Source: Ectopseudomonas mendocina
GTDB lineage: Bacteria > Pseudomonadota > Gammaproteobacteria > Pseudomonadales > Pseudomonadaceae
Length of the DNA: 51,580 bases
NCBI RefSeq assembly: GCF_008041835.1
Contig: NZ_VRYE01000049.1
Coordinates: 1-51,580 of the forward strand
Reading direction: 5' to 3'
The number at the start of each line of letters is the position of its first letter. Position 1 is the first letter of the stretch. Shown here in pieces: positions 27,835-37,055 of this stretch. Made by a program: the position numbers and the translations under genes. The notes below the pieces were generated by a model. It was not told where the DNA came from and did no database searches. It worked only from the letters and a program-made list of their open reading frames with translations.

Positions 27835-28059
27835 GCAAACTTGCGCGACATTGTGGGCGACGGTGAATGAGAGAAGGCGCCGAAAATGGGTGACAAAAAG
27901 CGTCAGTTTCAGGCGTTGTCTAGTCCTGCCGTGGCCTGGACGCAAGGGGTAGGCGCCAAGGAATGCGTTGTACAAGGGCTGGCACGCTTCTAGCTACTGC
28001 AGGAGCAGTTGCTATCGAACTGCCAGCAGGGGCAGGGATCGCTGAGGACGCAGGCAGTA

Positions 28060-28260
28060 ATGACGGTAAAAAACAGGGTAATCCACCTTCATCGACGCGA
28101 TCCGCAGGAAGCGCTGACGCGGCTCAATCGAATCACCGGGCTGCACTTCGCACGCTGGCCGGAGTCGTTGCTCGAGCATGTGGCTGCCGAAAACCTGCAG
28201 CCAGACGCTGACGATTCAAGTCCGCAGACCGCGCCCAGCCCTGGAGTTTCCTCTGGCTGA
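28060..28260 (+). CDS. Small conserved protein of unknown function
   Basis: A 66-residue frame, MTVKNRVIHLHRRDPQEALT, then RLNRITGLHFARWPESLLEH and a Ser/Pro-rich tail. The N-terminal 45 residues have balanced, gene-like composition with conserved-looking basic and aromatic positions. The tail looks variable. A bidirectional terminator lies directly behind it. The 225 bp before it hold only a weak short frame (ATG 27886) that I do not accept. Function unknown. Confidence 0.6.
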   Translation: MTVKNRVIHLHRRDPQEALTRLNRITGLHFARWPESLLEHVAAENLQPDADDSSPQTAPSPGVSSG

Positions 28261-28266
28261 AAGCAA

Positions 28267-28290
28267 AACCCCGCGTCACTGCGCGGGGTT
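28267..28290. terminator. Bidirectional terminator
   Basis: AACCCCGCG (28267-28275) pairs with CGCGGGGTT (28282-28290), with A-rich DNA on the left and T on the right, between two convergent genes. It is a classic two-way intrinsic terminator. Confidence 0.8.
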
Positions 28291-28308
28291 CGATGTTGCC
28301 GTTCTGGT

Positions 28309-28701
28309 TCAGGCCATGGCCTGGCGGCTCTCGCTGTTGGCCAGCTCGACGGCTTGAACGAAGAATTCCTCGACCACCAGGCTCTGCGCCGGTACAGCTG
28401 AGCGCAAGCGTACCTGCATGTCTTCGATCTTCATCCGTACCGGCATGCGAGCGATCCCGGAGAGCAGGATCTTGCCATGGGCATTGACCTTGCCATGGTC
28501 GACATTCACCTCGCGGCGCTTGTCCCCGTCGCGATAACTCACCAGCAGCGATACCGGCAGGTTGGCCAGCCCCGGCAATTGCAGCCAGGTGGCGACGTTG
28601 TATTCGGCCACGCGCCCCTCGTAGGGAGTGACCAGCAGGTGAGCGACGTCGACGATGCGCGAGGGCACGGAGCCAATCAGCTTGTCTTGCGCTTGGGACA
28701 T
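28309..28701 (-). CDS. Conserved Pseudomonas protein of unknown function
   Basis: A 130-residue protein, MSQAQDKLIGSVPSRIVDVA, then LLVTPYEGRVAEYNVATWLQ, VNVDHGKVNAHGKILLSGIA and FVQAVELANSES. There is no signal peptide. It is a beta-rich soluble protein with no recognised catalytic motif. Length and composition support a real gene. It is followed by a strong terminator and lies 114 bp downstream of the PilZ-like gene on the same strand. Role unknown. Confidence 0.7.
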   Translation of the reverse strand: MSQAQDKLIGSVPSRIVDVAHLLVTPYEGRVAEYNVATWLQLPGLANLPVSLLVSYRDGDKRREVNVDHGKVNAHGKILLSGIARMPVRMKIEDMQVRLRSAVPAQSLVVEEFFVQAVELANSESRQAMA

Positions 28702-28815
28702 GGTGAAATTCCAGGCAGGGTGAGACTTGAGTGCCTGGAATTATAAGCAGCCACCTGTTGGCGAAACTGTGTACTCGGCGGACAGGCCGCGTGACTGGAG
28801 TCGCAGTTTTGTATA

Positions 28816-30219
28816 TCAGGCCAGGCGTAGCGGGTGGCGGGTAACCGATGAGGTCTGCAGGTTACTGTCGGGCAGCGGCAAAATCGCTTGGTTATGCACG
28901 CTGGCCAATTGCAGCCAAAGATGCTCGCCGGAGCTGAACTGGCCGTTGGGCAACCACAGGCCGTGGTGCCAACCGTTGCCCGGTGCCGGGGTGCTTTGCA
29001 GTACGCCAGGGTGAGTCTGCGCATTGGGTGCACGCCGCAGCCAGACCGGCCGCGGCAGGCCTTTCAGATAGCGCAGCCCGAGGTGCAGGCCTTCGCTATT
29101 GAGATGACGCCAACGCACCAGTGCCAGGGTCGGTGTGGCATTGGTCAGCAGCAGAACCAGTTGCCCGACCTGCAGTTGTCCACCCTCGTTGGCGTTGCAC
29201 AGCAGGCGCGCGCCGCCCGGGCTGGCGTCGAGAATCTGCGCCTCGGTACGCTGCGGCAGTTTATCCAGCAGCTGCGCATGAATGGCCGGCAGACCCACCA
29301 CCAGGCTGCATTGGCCTTCCAGTTCGGCACGTTCATGGCGACGTTGCTGGCGGCCCAGCCAGTGCTGGCGCACTCGTTCGAGCAACTGGCGCTCCTGCGC
29401 GCTTTGCAGGGGCGCGGGTTCGTGCAGGGCAATCAGTAGCGCGCCCAGTTCGAAGCGGCGCAGATTGGCAGCTTCGCCTTCGATACGTTGTTCGAAACTG
29501 AGGCAGGCCTGTGATTCGCTGAGGTCGACCACTGGACCTTCGGCATCGTCTTCATCGTCCCAGGCTTGCAACCTGGCCAGTGCTGCCAAAGGGGCCAGCG
29601 CGCTGAACAGGGCCAGGCATTCGCCTTCATCGAGATGGAAGGGGTTGCTCAGGGCCAAGAGCAGCATCTGCTGGTAGAGGCCGCGCAGGGTGCTGGCCGG
29701 TTTCGGCTCGAAGGCCGCCGCCACTGGTTCGTCCAGGCACTGCTGATGCTCGCCGATCCAGTACAGCAGGTGGCTGTCGCGCCAGAGCGTTGCAGGTGGC
29801 TCCTGGTACAGTTGGTAGTGGCGCAGCAACTGCTGCGCAAGAAAGTGCTGGGCCATGTACAGGCACCAGGCCAGGTGCGGCATCGACGGCTGGCGACCCT
29901 GCAGAATTTGCAGCAGCAGGCGTTTGAAACCGCTGGCCAGCTCGCTGCACAGGCGCACGAACAGTGTGCTGGGTGGGTGGGGATTGGCGAAGCTGGCGTA
30001 ATGCCGATACTCGTCACTGAAGCTTTGCAGCGCACGCTGCCTTTCCAGTAAGGTCAGATGGCTGCGATTGAGCGAAAACAACAGGCCCAGCACTTGTTGC
30101 AGGCCATGTTCCTGCTCCAGATGGCGAGCAGCCGCGAGTCGCTGGGCGATTTCCGCCGGCGATAAACTGTTGTCCTCGCGGATGTCCGGTACTTCCAGGC
30201 GCAGGGCATCCAGCGTCAT
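28816..30219 (-). CDS. PilZ-like C-terminal protein, unknown N-terminal helical region
   Basis: A 467-residue soluble protein. The first 300 or so residues are helical and Leu/Gln-rich (LQQVLGLLFSLNRSHLTLLE; LAWCLYMAQHFLAQQLLRHY) and of unknown family. A C-terminal beta region reads QILDASPGGARLLC then QVGQLVLLL and ALVRWRHLNSEGLHLGLRYL, which resembles a PilZ domain with its D/NxSxxG motif (DASPGG). The usual RxxxR arm of c-di-GMP binding is not clear, so ligand binding is doubtful. It is divergent from the thioredoxin-like lipoprotein across a 30-bp gap, so the two share a regulatory region. Confidence 0.7.
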   Translation of the reverse strand: MTLDALRLEVPDIREDNSLSPAEIAQRLAAARHLEQEHGLQQVLGLLFSLNRSHLTLLERQRALQSFSDEYRHYASFANPHPPSTLFVRLCSELASGFKRLLLQILQGRQPSMPHLAWCLYMAQHFLAQQLLRHYQLYQEPPATLWRDSHLLYWIGEHQQCLDEPVAAAFEPKPASTLRGLYQQMLLLALSNPFHLDEGECLALFSALAPLAALARLQAWDDEDDAEGPVVDLSESQACLSFEQRIEGEAANLRRFELGALLIALHEPAPLQSAQERQLLERVRQHWLGRQQRRHERAELEGQCSLVVGLPAIHAQLLDKLPQRTEAQILDASPGGARLLCNANEGGQLQVGQLVLLLTNATPTLALVRWRHLNSEGLHLGLRYLKGLPRPVWLRRAPNAQTHPGVLQSTPAPGNGWHHGLWLPNGQFSSGEHLWLQLASVHNQAILPLPDSNLQTSSVTRHPLRLA

Positions 30220-30249
30220 ATCAACCCCGGGTGGACGAGGATCGAGTAC

Positions 30250-30726
30250 ATGGGCTTAGGGCTCCGGAAATTCGGCAAGGCTGTCTTGGTTATCTGCACC
30301 GGTTTGCTGCTAACGGCTTGCGCCGAAGATTTCGGCCCTGACCAGCATGGACGAAAGGTAACGGCTGACAGCCTCGATGGCCAGTGGCTGATCATCAATT
30401 ATTGGGCCGAATGGTGCGCGCCGTGCCGCACCGAGATTCCTGAACTCAACGCGTTGGAAGAAACGCTGAAAAACCAGTCGGCGCGGGTGATTGGCGTCAA
30501 CTTCGACGCCTTGCAGGGCGATGACCTCAAGCGTGCGGCTGACAGTTTCGACATCCGCTTCACCGTGCTGGCGCAGGATCCGGCGGCGCGCTTCGAACTG
30601 CCACGCACCGATGTCTTGCCGGTCACCTACATTGTCGATGCCGAGGGCAAACTGCGTGAGCGCCTGGTCGGCGAGCAGACGGCAGCCGGCCTGCTGACGC
30701 ATCTTCGAGCGCTGCGCGGGGAGTAG
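30250..30726 (+). CDS. Thioredoxin/TlpA-like lipoprotein
   Basis: A 158-residue protein with a lipoprotein signal (lipobox LLTAC, Cys24) and a thioredoxin fold carrying the redox motif WC56-A-P-C59, then FDALQGDDLKRAADSF and the cis-proline region LPVTYIVDAEGKLRERLVGE. It should act in the periplasm, membrane-anchored, as a thiol reductase such as a TlpA/ResA type protein. Length is normal. Asp at the +2 position is absent (CAED), so it may be sorted to the outer membrane. The electron donor is unknown. Confidence 0.9.
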   Translation: MGLGLRKFGKAVLVICTGLLLTACAEDFGPDQHGRKVTADSLDGQWLIINYWAEWCAPCRTEIPELNALEETLKNQSARVIGVNFDALQGDDLKRAADSFDIRFTVLAQDPAARFELPRTDVLPVTYIVDAEGKLRERLVGEQTAAGLLTHLRALRGE

Positions 30727-30767
30727 GCCGGACGCCGGGTCTACGGCGTGAGGTGAGTGTCACGGGG

Positions 30768-30801
30768 ACGTGCCCAGCAATGCACCTTGGGGCGGGCACG
30801 T
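30768..30801. terminator. Inverted repeat between the thioredoxin gene and napC
   Basis: ACGTGCCC (30768-30775) is matched by GGGCACGT (30794-30801). It lies between convergent gene ends. There is no T-run, so it is only a candidate terminator. Confidence 0.35.
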
Positions 30802-30848
30802 ACTGCACCGTTCCAAATGGAGTTGCTGCGCACCCGGGTTTCAGCCGT

Positions 30849-31445
30849 TCACCAACCGGGCACCCCACTCATGTCCGGTAGCTGGTGGGCGATGCCCTTG
30901 TGGCAATCGATGCAGGTGGCTGCGCCGCTGGCCAGGGCGCTGGAGTGCATCTGGCGGGCGCGCGGGCTCTGTTTGGTGAAGTCCATGTAGTCGAAGTTGT
31001 GGCAGTTGCGGCATTCCAGCGAATCGTTGGCCTTGAGCCGTGCCCATTCGTGTTCGGCCAGTTCGCGACGCTTTTCCAGAAACTTCTCGCGGGTGCTGAT
31101 GGTGCCGAAGATCTTGCCCCAGACTTCCTTGGACGCCTGCATCTTGCGCGCGATCTTGTCCGTCCACTGGTGCGGTACGTGGCAGTCCGGGCAGGTGGCG
31201 CGCACCCCGGAGCGGTTGCTGTAGTGAATGGTGTCCTGCAGCTCGACGTACACGTTGTCACGCATCTCATGGCAGGAGATGCAGAACTGCTCGGTATTGG
31301 TGGCCTCCAGCGCGGTGTTGAAACCGCCCCAGAAAATGATCCCGGCGATGAAGCCGCCAAGCGTGAGAAAACCCAGGCTGTAATGCACGCTTGGGCGGCG
31401 CAGGATGCCCCAGTACTCCTTGAGCAGGGCCATTAACGACTTCAT
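30849..31445 (-). CDS. napC: Tetraheme cytochrome c NapC
   Basis: A 198-residue membrane-anchored quinol dehydrogenase that passes electrons from the quinol pool to NapB/NapA. An N-terminal transmembrane helix (about 18-40, [20 protein letters not shown]) is followed by a periplasmic domain with four CxxCH heme sites: CISCH, CPDCH, CRNCH and CIDCH. This is the NapC/NirT family at normal length. ATG 31445 lies after AGGAGGCC. Last gene of napEDABC, 11 bp after napB. Confidence 0.95.
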   Translation of the reverse strand: MKSLMALLKEYWGILRRPSVHYSLGFLTLGGFIAGIIFWGGFNTALEATNTEQFCISCHEMRDNVYVELQDTIHYSNRSGVRATCPDCHVPHQWTDKIARKMQASKEVWGKIFGTISTREKFLEKRRELAEHEWARLKANDSLECRNCHNFDYMDFTKQSPRARQMHSSALASGAATCIDCHKGIAHQLPDMSGVPGW

Positions 31446-31456
31446 GAAAGGCCTCC

Positions 31457-31942
31457 TCAGGGTTTTGCCGTGCCGGCTGCTTCGTCGCCGAGCAACTGGT
31501 CGATATTGCGGAAGGCGTTGCCGACCAGAGGTTTGACCTCCTGCTGGGTGACGTGGCACTGGGTACAGAAGTAGCGCCGCGGCGACACGGCTGCCAGCGG
31601 CTGGCCGTCGCGATCCATGTAATGAGTGATGCTGATCATCGGCGCCTGGCTGCGGGCGCTGCCGGCGCGGCTGTGGCAGGTCAGGCACTTGTTGCCGTTG
31701 GCGTCGACCTGATAGCCGCGAATGCTGTGCGGGATGGTCGGTGGCTGCTCGGGGTAATTGCGCTCGCGGCGCAGGTCCTTGTTCTCCTCGTTGCCCAGCA
31801 CCGGTGCCGGCAGGGTCTGACTGAGGGTGCCGCCGGGGCGGCGGCCGTCCGGCGCGGGGGCGTCGAGTGGGTAATCGAGCTCACCGGCGATGGCCAGACC
31901 AAAGGCGGCGAGCAGTAACAGAGGCAGAAAACGCAGAGTCAT
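31457..31942 (-). CDS. napB: Diheme cytochrome c NapB (small subunit of periplasmic nitrate reductase)
   Basis: A 161-residue secreted cytochrome with signal peptide [20 protein letters not shown] and two heme sites, CLTCH and CTQCH, separated by the NapB segment [20 protein letters not shown]. It relays electrons from NapC to the catalytic subunit NapA in the periplasm. It starts 11 bp after the napA stop, after GGAGAA. Confidence 0.95.
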   Translation of the reverse strand: MTLRFLPLLLLAAFGLAIAGELDYPLDAPAPDGRRPGGTLSQTLPAPVLGNEENKDLRRERNYPEQPPTIPHSIRGYQVDANGNKCLTCHSRAGSARSQAPMISITHYMDRDGQPLAAVSPRRYFCTQCHVTQQEVKPLVGNAFRNIDQLLGDEAAGTAKP

Positions 31943-31953
31943 GACGGTTCTCC

Positions 31954-34458
31954 TCAGGCCAGGTTGACCAGTTCGATCTTCACCGCACACTTCTTGTAGT
32001 CGGTCTGCTTGGAGATCGGGTCGGTGGCGTCCAGGGTGACCTTGTTGATCAGTTTGTTGGCGTCGAAGAAGGGCACGAACACCAGGCCACGCGGTGGCTT
32101 GTTGCGCCCGCGGGTTTCGATGCGCGCGCGGATCTCGCCGCGCCGGCTGATCACCTTGACCTCGCTGCCGCGTCGCGCCTTGAGTGCCCTGGCATCGTCC
32201 GGGTGCATGTACACCAGGGCATCGGGTACCGCGCCGTGCAGCTCCTCGACGCGCTGGGTCATGCTGCCGGTGTGCCAGTGTTCGAGCACGCGGCCAGTGC
32301 TGAGCCAGAACGGGAAGTCGTCATCCGGCGCCTCGGCTGGCGGTTCGTAGGGCAGGGCGAAGATCAGCGCGCGCTTGTCCGGGTAACCGTAGAACTGCAC
32401 GCCGCTGCCTTTTTCCACGTAGGGGTCGTGGCCCTCGCGATAGCGCCAGCGCGTCTCCTTGCCATCGACCACCGGCCAGCGCAGGCCGCGCTCGGCGTGA
32501 TAGCTGTCGAAGGGCGCCAGGTCATGGGCATGGCCGCGACCGAACTGGGCGTATTCCTCGAACAAGCCCTTCTGCAGGTAAAAGCCAAAAGCCTCGGCTT
32601 CGTCGTTGGCATAGCCGGCCTCGATCTGTTCGCGGGGGTACTGGTCGACCTGGCCGTTGGCAAACAGCACCTGGTACAGCGTCTTGCCCTTGTATTCCGG
32701 GGCCTTGGCCAGCAGTTCGGCAGGCCAGACTTCGTCGGTGGTAAAGCGCTTGGAAAACTCCACCAGTTGCCACAGGTCGGACTTGGCCTCGCCCGGTGCC
32801 TTGACCAGTTGGTGCCAGAACTGCGTGCGGCGCTCGGCATTGCCGTAGGCGCCTTCCTTCTCCACCCACATGGCGCTGGGCAGGATCAGATCGGCAGCCT
32901 GGGCCGAGACGGTGGGGTAGACATCGGAGACGATGACGAAGGCTTGCGGGTTGCGCCAGCCGGGGAGGATCTCCTGCATCACGTTGGGGCCGGCCTGCAT
33001 GTTGTTGCTGACCTGGGTCCAGTAGACCTTGAGCACGCCGTCCTTGAGCTTGCGGCTCTGCTCCACGGCATGAAAGCCGGGCTTTTCCTGGATGGTGCCG
33101 GCCGGCAGCTTCCAGATCTTCTCGGCGGTTGCACGGTGTTTGGGGTTGGCCACCAGCATGTCGGCGGGCAGACGATGGGAGAAAGTGCCCACCTCGCGCG
33201 CGGTGCCGCAGGCCGAGGGCTGGCCGGTGAGGGAGAAGGGGCTGTTGCCCGGCTCGCTGATCTTGCCGGTGAGCAGGTGCAGGTTGTAGATCAGGTTGTT
33301 GGCCCAGACGCCACGGGTGTGCTGGTTGAAGCCCATGGTCCAGAACGACATGACCTTGCGTTTGGGATCGGCATACAACTCGGCCAATGCCTTGAGGCGC
33401 TCGGCCGTCACGCCGCTTTCCCGGGCGGTGCGCTCAAGGGTGTAGGGTTTGACGAAGGCGGCGAACTGCTCGAAGGACATGTCCTCCCAGGTATTGGCCT
33501 TGGCCGCGTTCTTGGCCTGCATTTCCAGCGGGTTGTCGGCGCGCAGGCCGTAGCCGATGTCATCGGCACCACGGGCGAACTTGGTGTGCTTGCCGACGAA
33601 GTCCTTGTTCACCGCGCCACTTTCGATGATGTGGTTGGCGATGTAGTTGAGGATCAGCAGATCGGTCTGCGGTTTGAACACCAGCGGGATATCGGCCAGG
33701 TCGAAGCTGCGATGCTCGAAGGTGGACAGCACCGCGACCTTGGTATTGGGATGGCTGAGGCGACGATCAGTGACCCGGCTCCAGAGGATGGGGTGCATTT
33801 CGGCCATGTTCGAGCCCCACAGCACGAAGGCGTCGGCGGCCTCGATGTCGTCGTAGCAGCCCATCGGCTCGTCCATGCCGAATGTGCGCATGAAGCCCAT
33901 CACCGCCGAGGCCATGCAGTGGCGCGCGTTGGGATCGATGTTGTTGGAACGGAAACCGGCCTTCATCAGCTTGTTGGCGGCGTAGCCTTCCCACACCGTC
34001 CATTGCCCTGAACCGAACATGCCGACGGCCTCGGGGCCATGCTCGCGCAGCGCCTCCTTGGTCTTCTGTTCCATGATGTCGAAGGCCTGCTCCCAGCTCA
34101 CCGGCTGGAATTCACCCTGCTTGTCGTACACGCCATTCTTCATGCGCAGCAGCGGTTGGTTGAGGCGGTCGACGCCGTACATGATCTTCGACAGGAAGTA
34201 GCCCTTGACACAGTTCAGGCCGCGGTTGACCTCGGCCTTGACGTCGCCGTGGGTGGCCACCACGCGGTTGTCGCGGGTGGCGACCATCACGCTGCAGCCG
34301 GTGCCGCAGAAGCGGCAGGGCGCCTTGTTCCAGTCCAGGCGGGTCATGTCCGCTTCGGTGATCAGGTTGCTGGCGGTCGTCACCAACGGCAGACCGGCGG
34401 CAGCGGCGGCAATGGCAGCAGCGTTAGCCTTGGCGAATTCACGGCGGGAAAGCTTCAT
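31954..34458 (-). CDS. napA: Periplasmic nitrate reductase catalytic subunit NapA
   Basis: An 834-residue molybdoenzyme reducing nitrate to nitrite. The twin-arginine signal is SRREFAK (residues 4-10), with cleavage after about residue 30. The 4Fe-4S cluster ligands are C48, C51, C55 and C83. The molybdenum-ligating cysteine lies in [10 protein letters not shown]. Mo-bis-MGD-binding regions include [27 protein letters not shown] and the C-terminal dinucleotide-binding domain ([20 protein letters not shown]). ATG 34458 overlaps the napD stop by ATGA. Length is normal. The 602-residue opposite-strand frame is an artefact. Confidence 0.97.
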   Translation of the reverse strand: MKLSRREFAKANAAAIAAAAAGLPLVTTASNLITEADMTRLDWNKAPCRFCGTGCSVMVATRDNRVVATHGDVKAEVNRGLNCVKGYFLSKIMYGVDRLNQPLLRMKNGVYDKQGEFQPVSWEQAFDIMEQKTKEALREHGPEAVGMFGSGQWTVWEGYAANKLMKAGFRSNNIDPNARHCMASAVMGFMRTFGMDEPMGCYDDIEAADAFVLWGSNMAEMHPILWSRVTDRRLSHPNTKVAVLSTFEHRSFDLADIPLVFKPQTDLLILNYIANHIIESGAVNKDFVGKHTKFARGADDIGYGLRADNPLEMQAKNAAKANTWEDMSFEQFAAFVKPYTLERTARESGVTAERLKALAELYADPKRKVMSFWTMGFNQHTRGVWANNLIYNLHLLTGKISEPGNSPFSLTGQPSACGTAREVGTFSHRLPADMLVANPKHRATAEKIWKLPAGTIQEKPGFHAVEQSRKLKDGVLKVYWTQVSNNMQAGPNVMQEILPGWRNPQAFVIVSDVYPTVSAQAADLILPSAMWVEKEGAYGNAERRTQFWHQLVKAPGEAKSDLWQLVEFSKRFTTDEVWPAELLAKAPEYKGKTLYQVLFANGQVDQYPREQIEAGYANDEAEAFGFYLQKGLFEEYAQFGRGHAHDLAPFDSYHAERGLRWPVVDGKETRWRYREGHDPYVEKGSGVQFYGYPDKRALIFALPYEPPAEAPDDDFPFWLSTGRVLEHWHTGSMTQRVEELHGAVPDALVYMHPDDARALKARRGSEVKVISRRGEIRARIETRGRNKPPRGLVFVPFFDANKLINKVTLDATDPISKQTDYKKCAVKIELVNLA

Positions 34459-34715
34459 TCTGAGTCTCCTTCTGTGTCGAGGAGTTCGTGGTAAACCAGA
34501 GCGGCATTGAGCACGCCTGGCAACGCGTTGATCTGTTCGAGGCGGGCGAGGATGTGGCGCTCGTGTTCGGTTTCCAGCACCACCACCAGCTTGCCTTGCG
34601 GGCTTTCCTGATGCAGTTCGAGGCCTTCCAGCTGGCGCAGGTTGGCTTTCACCGCAGCCAGCCATTCGGGCCGTACGTGCACCAGCAGACTGGAAATATG
34701 CATAGAGGCGGCCAT
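34455..34715 (-). CDS. napD: NapA signal-peptide chaperone NapD
   Basis: An 86-residue ferredoxin-like protein ([36 protein letters not shown]) that binds the Tat signal of NapA and holds back export until the cofactor is loaded. An alternative start is Met5 (34703). It overlaps napA by four bases, which fits chaperone and client being made together. Confidence 0.93.
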   Translation of the reverse strand: MAASMHISSLLVHVRPEWLAAVKANLRQLEGLELHQESPQGKLVVVLETEHERHILARLEQINALPGVLNAALVYHELLDTEGDSE

Positions 34716-34743
34716 GTTCCGTGGCTCCGTAGGTAAGGAAGGA

Positions 34744-34911
34744 TCAGGTGGGTGGGCCAGGTGGGCCCAGCAGCATCTGCATGAACCAGATGATGAATCC
34801 GTAGCCGCCGACCAGCGCGACCGAAAGGATGGGGAACAGGCAGACCACGAGAAAGACGAACAGGCGAGTTTCCTTGCCTTTCATGGCGCTGCGCTCGGGC
34901 GGGGTAGCCAT
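34744..34911 (-). CDS. napE: NapE membrane protein
   Basis: A 55-residue single-pass protein: polar N-terminus MATPPERSAMKGKETRLFVF, then a membrane helix (LVVCLFPILSVALVGGYGFI) and a Pro-rich end. First gene of napEDABC. ATG 34911 follows GGAGAAGAG. NapE is a small subunit of unclear role, found mainly in non-enteric nap operons. The operon lacks napF, napG and napH here. Confidence 0.9.
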   Translation of the reverse strand: MATPPERSAMKGKETRLFVFLVVCLFPILSVALVGGYGFIIWFMQMLLGPPGPPT

Positions 34912-34974
34912 TCGCTCTTCTCCGTTGCGTTCGCAATTGAGTCTAGACCCTAACGTTAGTAAGGGCAAAGTCTG

Positions 34975-34988
34975 TTGAGCTGGATCAA
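34975..34988. promoter_or_regulatory. ANR/FNR-type box upstream of napE
   Basis: TTGAGCTGGATCAA matches the TTGAT-N4-ATCAA consensus with one mismatch (in the left half on the plus strand). It lies 64 bp before napE. ANR is the Pseudomonas oxygen-responsive FNR homologue, so the operon is probably induced at low oxygen. The MFS gene lies on the other side, 159 bp away. Confidence 0.6.
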
Positions 34989-35146
34989 GGAAAAGGAATT
35001 GCACGAGCGCTAATGGCACGCGCTCGCGATTATCGATAGCGTGCTAATATTTCGTCTGGTTTCATTCACCTGCAGGCGTCACCCGGTTCGGTCTTGCGGC
35101 ATGTTCCGGCTATCGCTTGCATCCAGCTTCGTGAGCCAGTCCATCC

Positions 35147-36319
35147 ATGTCCGTGACTCATCTGAGCCGTGGCAGCGCCGGTTATCGGCGTGCCACCCTG
35201 GCGCTGTTTTGCGCAGGTTTCGCCACCTTCGCCATGCTTTACTGCGTGCAACCCCTGCTGCCGTTGTTGGCCGCACACTTTCGCGTGTCTGCGGCCAGCA
35301 GCAGCCTGGCGCTTTCGCTGACCACCCTGAGCCTTGCCCTGTGCCTGCTGGTATCCGGTGCACTGGCCGAGAGCTGGGGGCGCAAGCCGGTGATGGTCGC
35401 GGCGCTGGGCCTGGCCGCGCTACTGGGGATCGCCTGCGCGCTGGTGGAGCAGTGGAGCAGCCTGCTGATTTTGCGTGCGCTGCTGGGGCTGGCGCTGAGC
35501 GGTTTGCCGGCGCTGGCCATGGCCTATGTCGGTGAGGAGTTCGACCCTGAAGCGCTACCGGCAGCGATGGGGTTGTATATCGGTGGCACGGCGCTGGGTG
35601 GTCTGCTCGGACGTTTGCTGGCCGGTTTGCTCAGCGACCTGGGCGGTTGGCCCTGGGCCCTGGGCGGCATTGCCGGGCTGGGTTTGCTGGTGCTGGGGCT
35701 GTTCATCTGGTTGCTGCCGCCGTCGCGGCATTTTACCGCCCAGCCGCTGTCGGTGCGCGGGCTGCTGGGCAACTTCGCCCTGCACCTGAAGAACCCGCGT
35801 TTGCGCGTGCTGTTCGCCCTGGGCTTTCTGCTTATGGGCGGTTTCGTTGCACTGTTCAACTATGTCGGCTTTCGCCTGGCGGGTGCGCCATTCAACCTGT
35901 CGGCGACGGTCATCGGCCTGCTGTTCACCGTGTACCTGCTCGGCATTCTCAGTGCTGGCTGGGCCGGGCGCCTGGTGCCACGCTTTGGCGCGCGTCAGGT
36001 GCTCAATGGCGGCATCGGCCTGATGCTGCTAGGCGTAGCGCTGTGCGCTGCGCCCTGGCTGAGCGCGGCGGTGGTCGGCCTGGCGCTGTTCACCCTGGGC
36101 TTCTTCTCGGCCCATGCGGTGGCCAGCGGGCAGGTCGGCATCCATGCGCAGGGCGCCAAGGCGCAGGCATCGGCGCTGTACCTGTGCGCCTATTATCTGG
36201 GCTCCAGCCTGGTGGGCTATGTCGGCGGTTATGTCTGGGAGCATGCCGGCTGGCTGGCATTGCTCGGCGTTCTGGCTGCGCTGTTTGTCGTTGCGGGTGC
36301 TCTGGTGCGGCGTATCTAG
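35147..36319 (+). CDS. MFS transporter (YnfM-like)
   Basis: A 390-residue 12-helix major facilitator. Signatures: ATFAMLYCVQPLLPLLAAHF in helix 1, the loop 2-3 motif ALAESWGRKPVMVAALGLAA, LPALAMAYVGEEFDPEALPA, and the second half beginning LRVLFALGFLLMGGFVALFN. It resembles the YnfM/arabinose-efflux branch, proton-driven drug or metabolite exporters. The substrate is not predictable. Start MSVTHLSRGSAGYRR. It is divergent from napE and followed by the oprH promoter. Confidence 0.9.
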   Translation: MSVTHLSRGSAGYRRATLALFCAGFATFAMLYCVQPLLPLLAAHFRVSAASSSLALSLTTLSLALCLLVSGALAESWGRKPVMVAALGLAALLGIACALVEQWSSLLILRALLGLALSGLPALAMAYVGEEFDPEALPAAMGLYIGGTALGGLLGRLLAGLLSDLGGWPWALGGIAGLGLLVLGLFIWLLPPSRHFTAQPLSVRGLLGNFALHLKNPRLRVLFALGFLLMGGFVALFNYVGFRLAGAPFNLSATVIGLLFTVYLLGILSAGWAGRLVPRFGARQVLNGGIGLMLLGVALCAAPWLSAAVVGLALFTLGFFSAHAVASGQVGIHAQGAKAQASALYLCAYYLGSSLVGYVGGYVWEHAGWLALLGVLAALFVVAGALVRRI

Positions 36320-36333
36320 CCTGTTTGCCACTC

Positions 36334-36372
36334 GTTCAGTGCAGGTTCAAGGAGGGTTCAGCGGGGATTCAG
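36334..36372 (+). promoter_or_regulatory. PhoP box array upstream of oprH
   Basis: Four half-sites are spaced exactly 11 bp apart: GTTCAG (36334), GTTCAA (36345), GTTCAG (36356) and ATTCAG (36367). PhoP binds direct repeats of about six bases with five-base spacing (one helical turn), so this reads as two adjoining PhoP boxes. It lies 60 bp before the oprH start, in the right place to activate oprH-phoP-phoQ at low Mg2+ in an autoregulated loop. Confidence 0.75.
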
Positions 36373-36431
36373 TCGTCTTCCGGCAGACTCGTTGCCAGGT
36401 TGATCAAAACCGCAACGAGAGGAATGACGCC

Positions 36432-37037
36432 ATGAAAATCACCCTGAACCGTATCGCCTTCGCTACCTGCCTGGCCCTGGGTGCAAGCGCTGCCCAGGCC
36501 AACGACAATTTCGTCGGCCTGACCTGGGGCCAGACCGACAACAACATCCAGAAGTCCAACGCGCTGAATGCCAACCTCGGCAATCCGAAGCTGGACAAGG
36601 TGATCGATGGTGAAGGAACCTGGGGTATCCGGGCCGGCCAGACGACCGCTGACGGCCGCTACTACGCGACCTACGAGAATGTCTCGGACAGTCACAATGG
36701 CTACAAGCTGCGTCAGCAGAATCTGCTGGGCAGCTACGACATGTTCGTACCGCTGGGCAGCAACAACACCAAGCTGTTCGGTGGTGTGACGGCCGGCCTG
36801 GTCAAGCTCGAACAGGAGAGCCGTGGCTTCTCCCGTGACAGTGACATCGGTTTTGCCGCAGGCCTGCAGGCCGGTATTCTGCAGGAACTGAACAGCAACA
36901 CCTCGATCGAAGCCGGCTATCGTTACCTGCGTACCAATGCCAGCACGGAAATGGCGCCGCATGGTGCAGACAAGGTCGGGTCGCTGGATCTGCACAGCAG
37001 CTCGCAGCTCTACCTCGGCGCCAACTTCGCCTTCTAA
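36432..37037 (+). CDS. oprH: Outer membrane protein OprH
   Basis: A 201-residue outer-membrane beta-barrel with signal peptide MKITLNRIAFATCLALGASA (cleaved about AQA-NDN). The mature start DNFVGLTWGQTDNNIQKSNA and the later KLRQQNLLGSYDMFVPLGSN, SDIGFAAGLQAGILQELNSN and GYRYLRTNASTEM are OprH. The C-terminal phenylalanine (GANFAF) is the BAM recognition signal. OprH is induced in low Mg2+ and binds LPS phosphates in place of divalent cations, protecting against polymyxin. It heads oprH-phoP-phoQ, though a palindromic element now separates it from phoP. Confidence 0.94.
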   Translation: MKITLNRIAFATCLALGASAAQANDNFVGLTWGQTDNNIQKSNALNANLGNPKLDKVIDGEGTWGIRAGQTTADGRYYATYENVSDSHNGYKLRQQNLLGSYDMFVPLGSNNTKLFGGVTAGLVKLEQESRGFSRDSDIGFAAGLQAGILQELNSNTSIEAGYRYLRTNASTEMAPHGADKVGSLDLHSSSQLYLGANFAF

Positions 37038-37055
37038 TGGCGGCATAGCGTTACC

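Noticed and set aside
27886..27993. 35-codon frame MGDKKRQFQALSS before the small gene at 28060
   Set aside because: Weak ribosome site and no coding-like composition beyond the first codons.
32203..34011. 602-residue open frame opposite napA
   Set aside because: Antisense shadow of napA; Leu/Val/Gly/His-rich composition without motifs.
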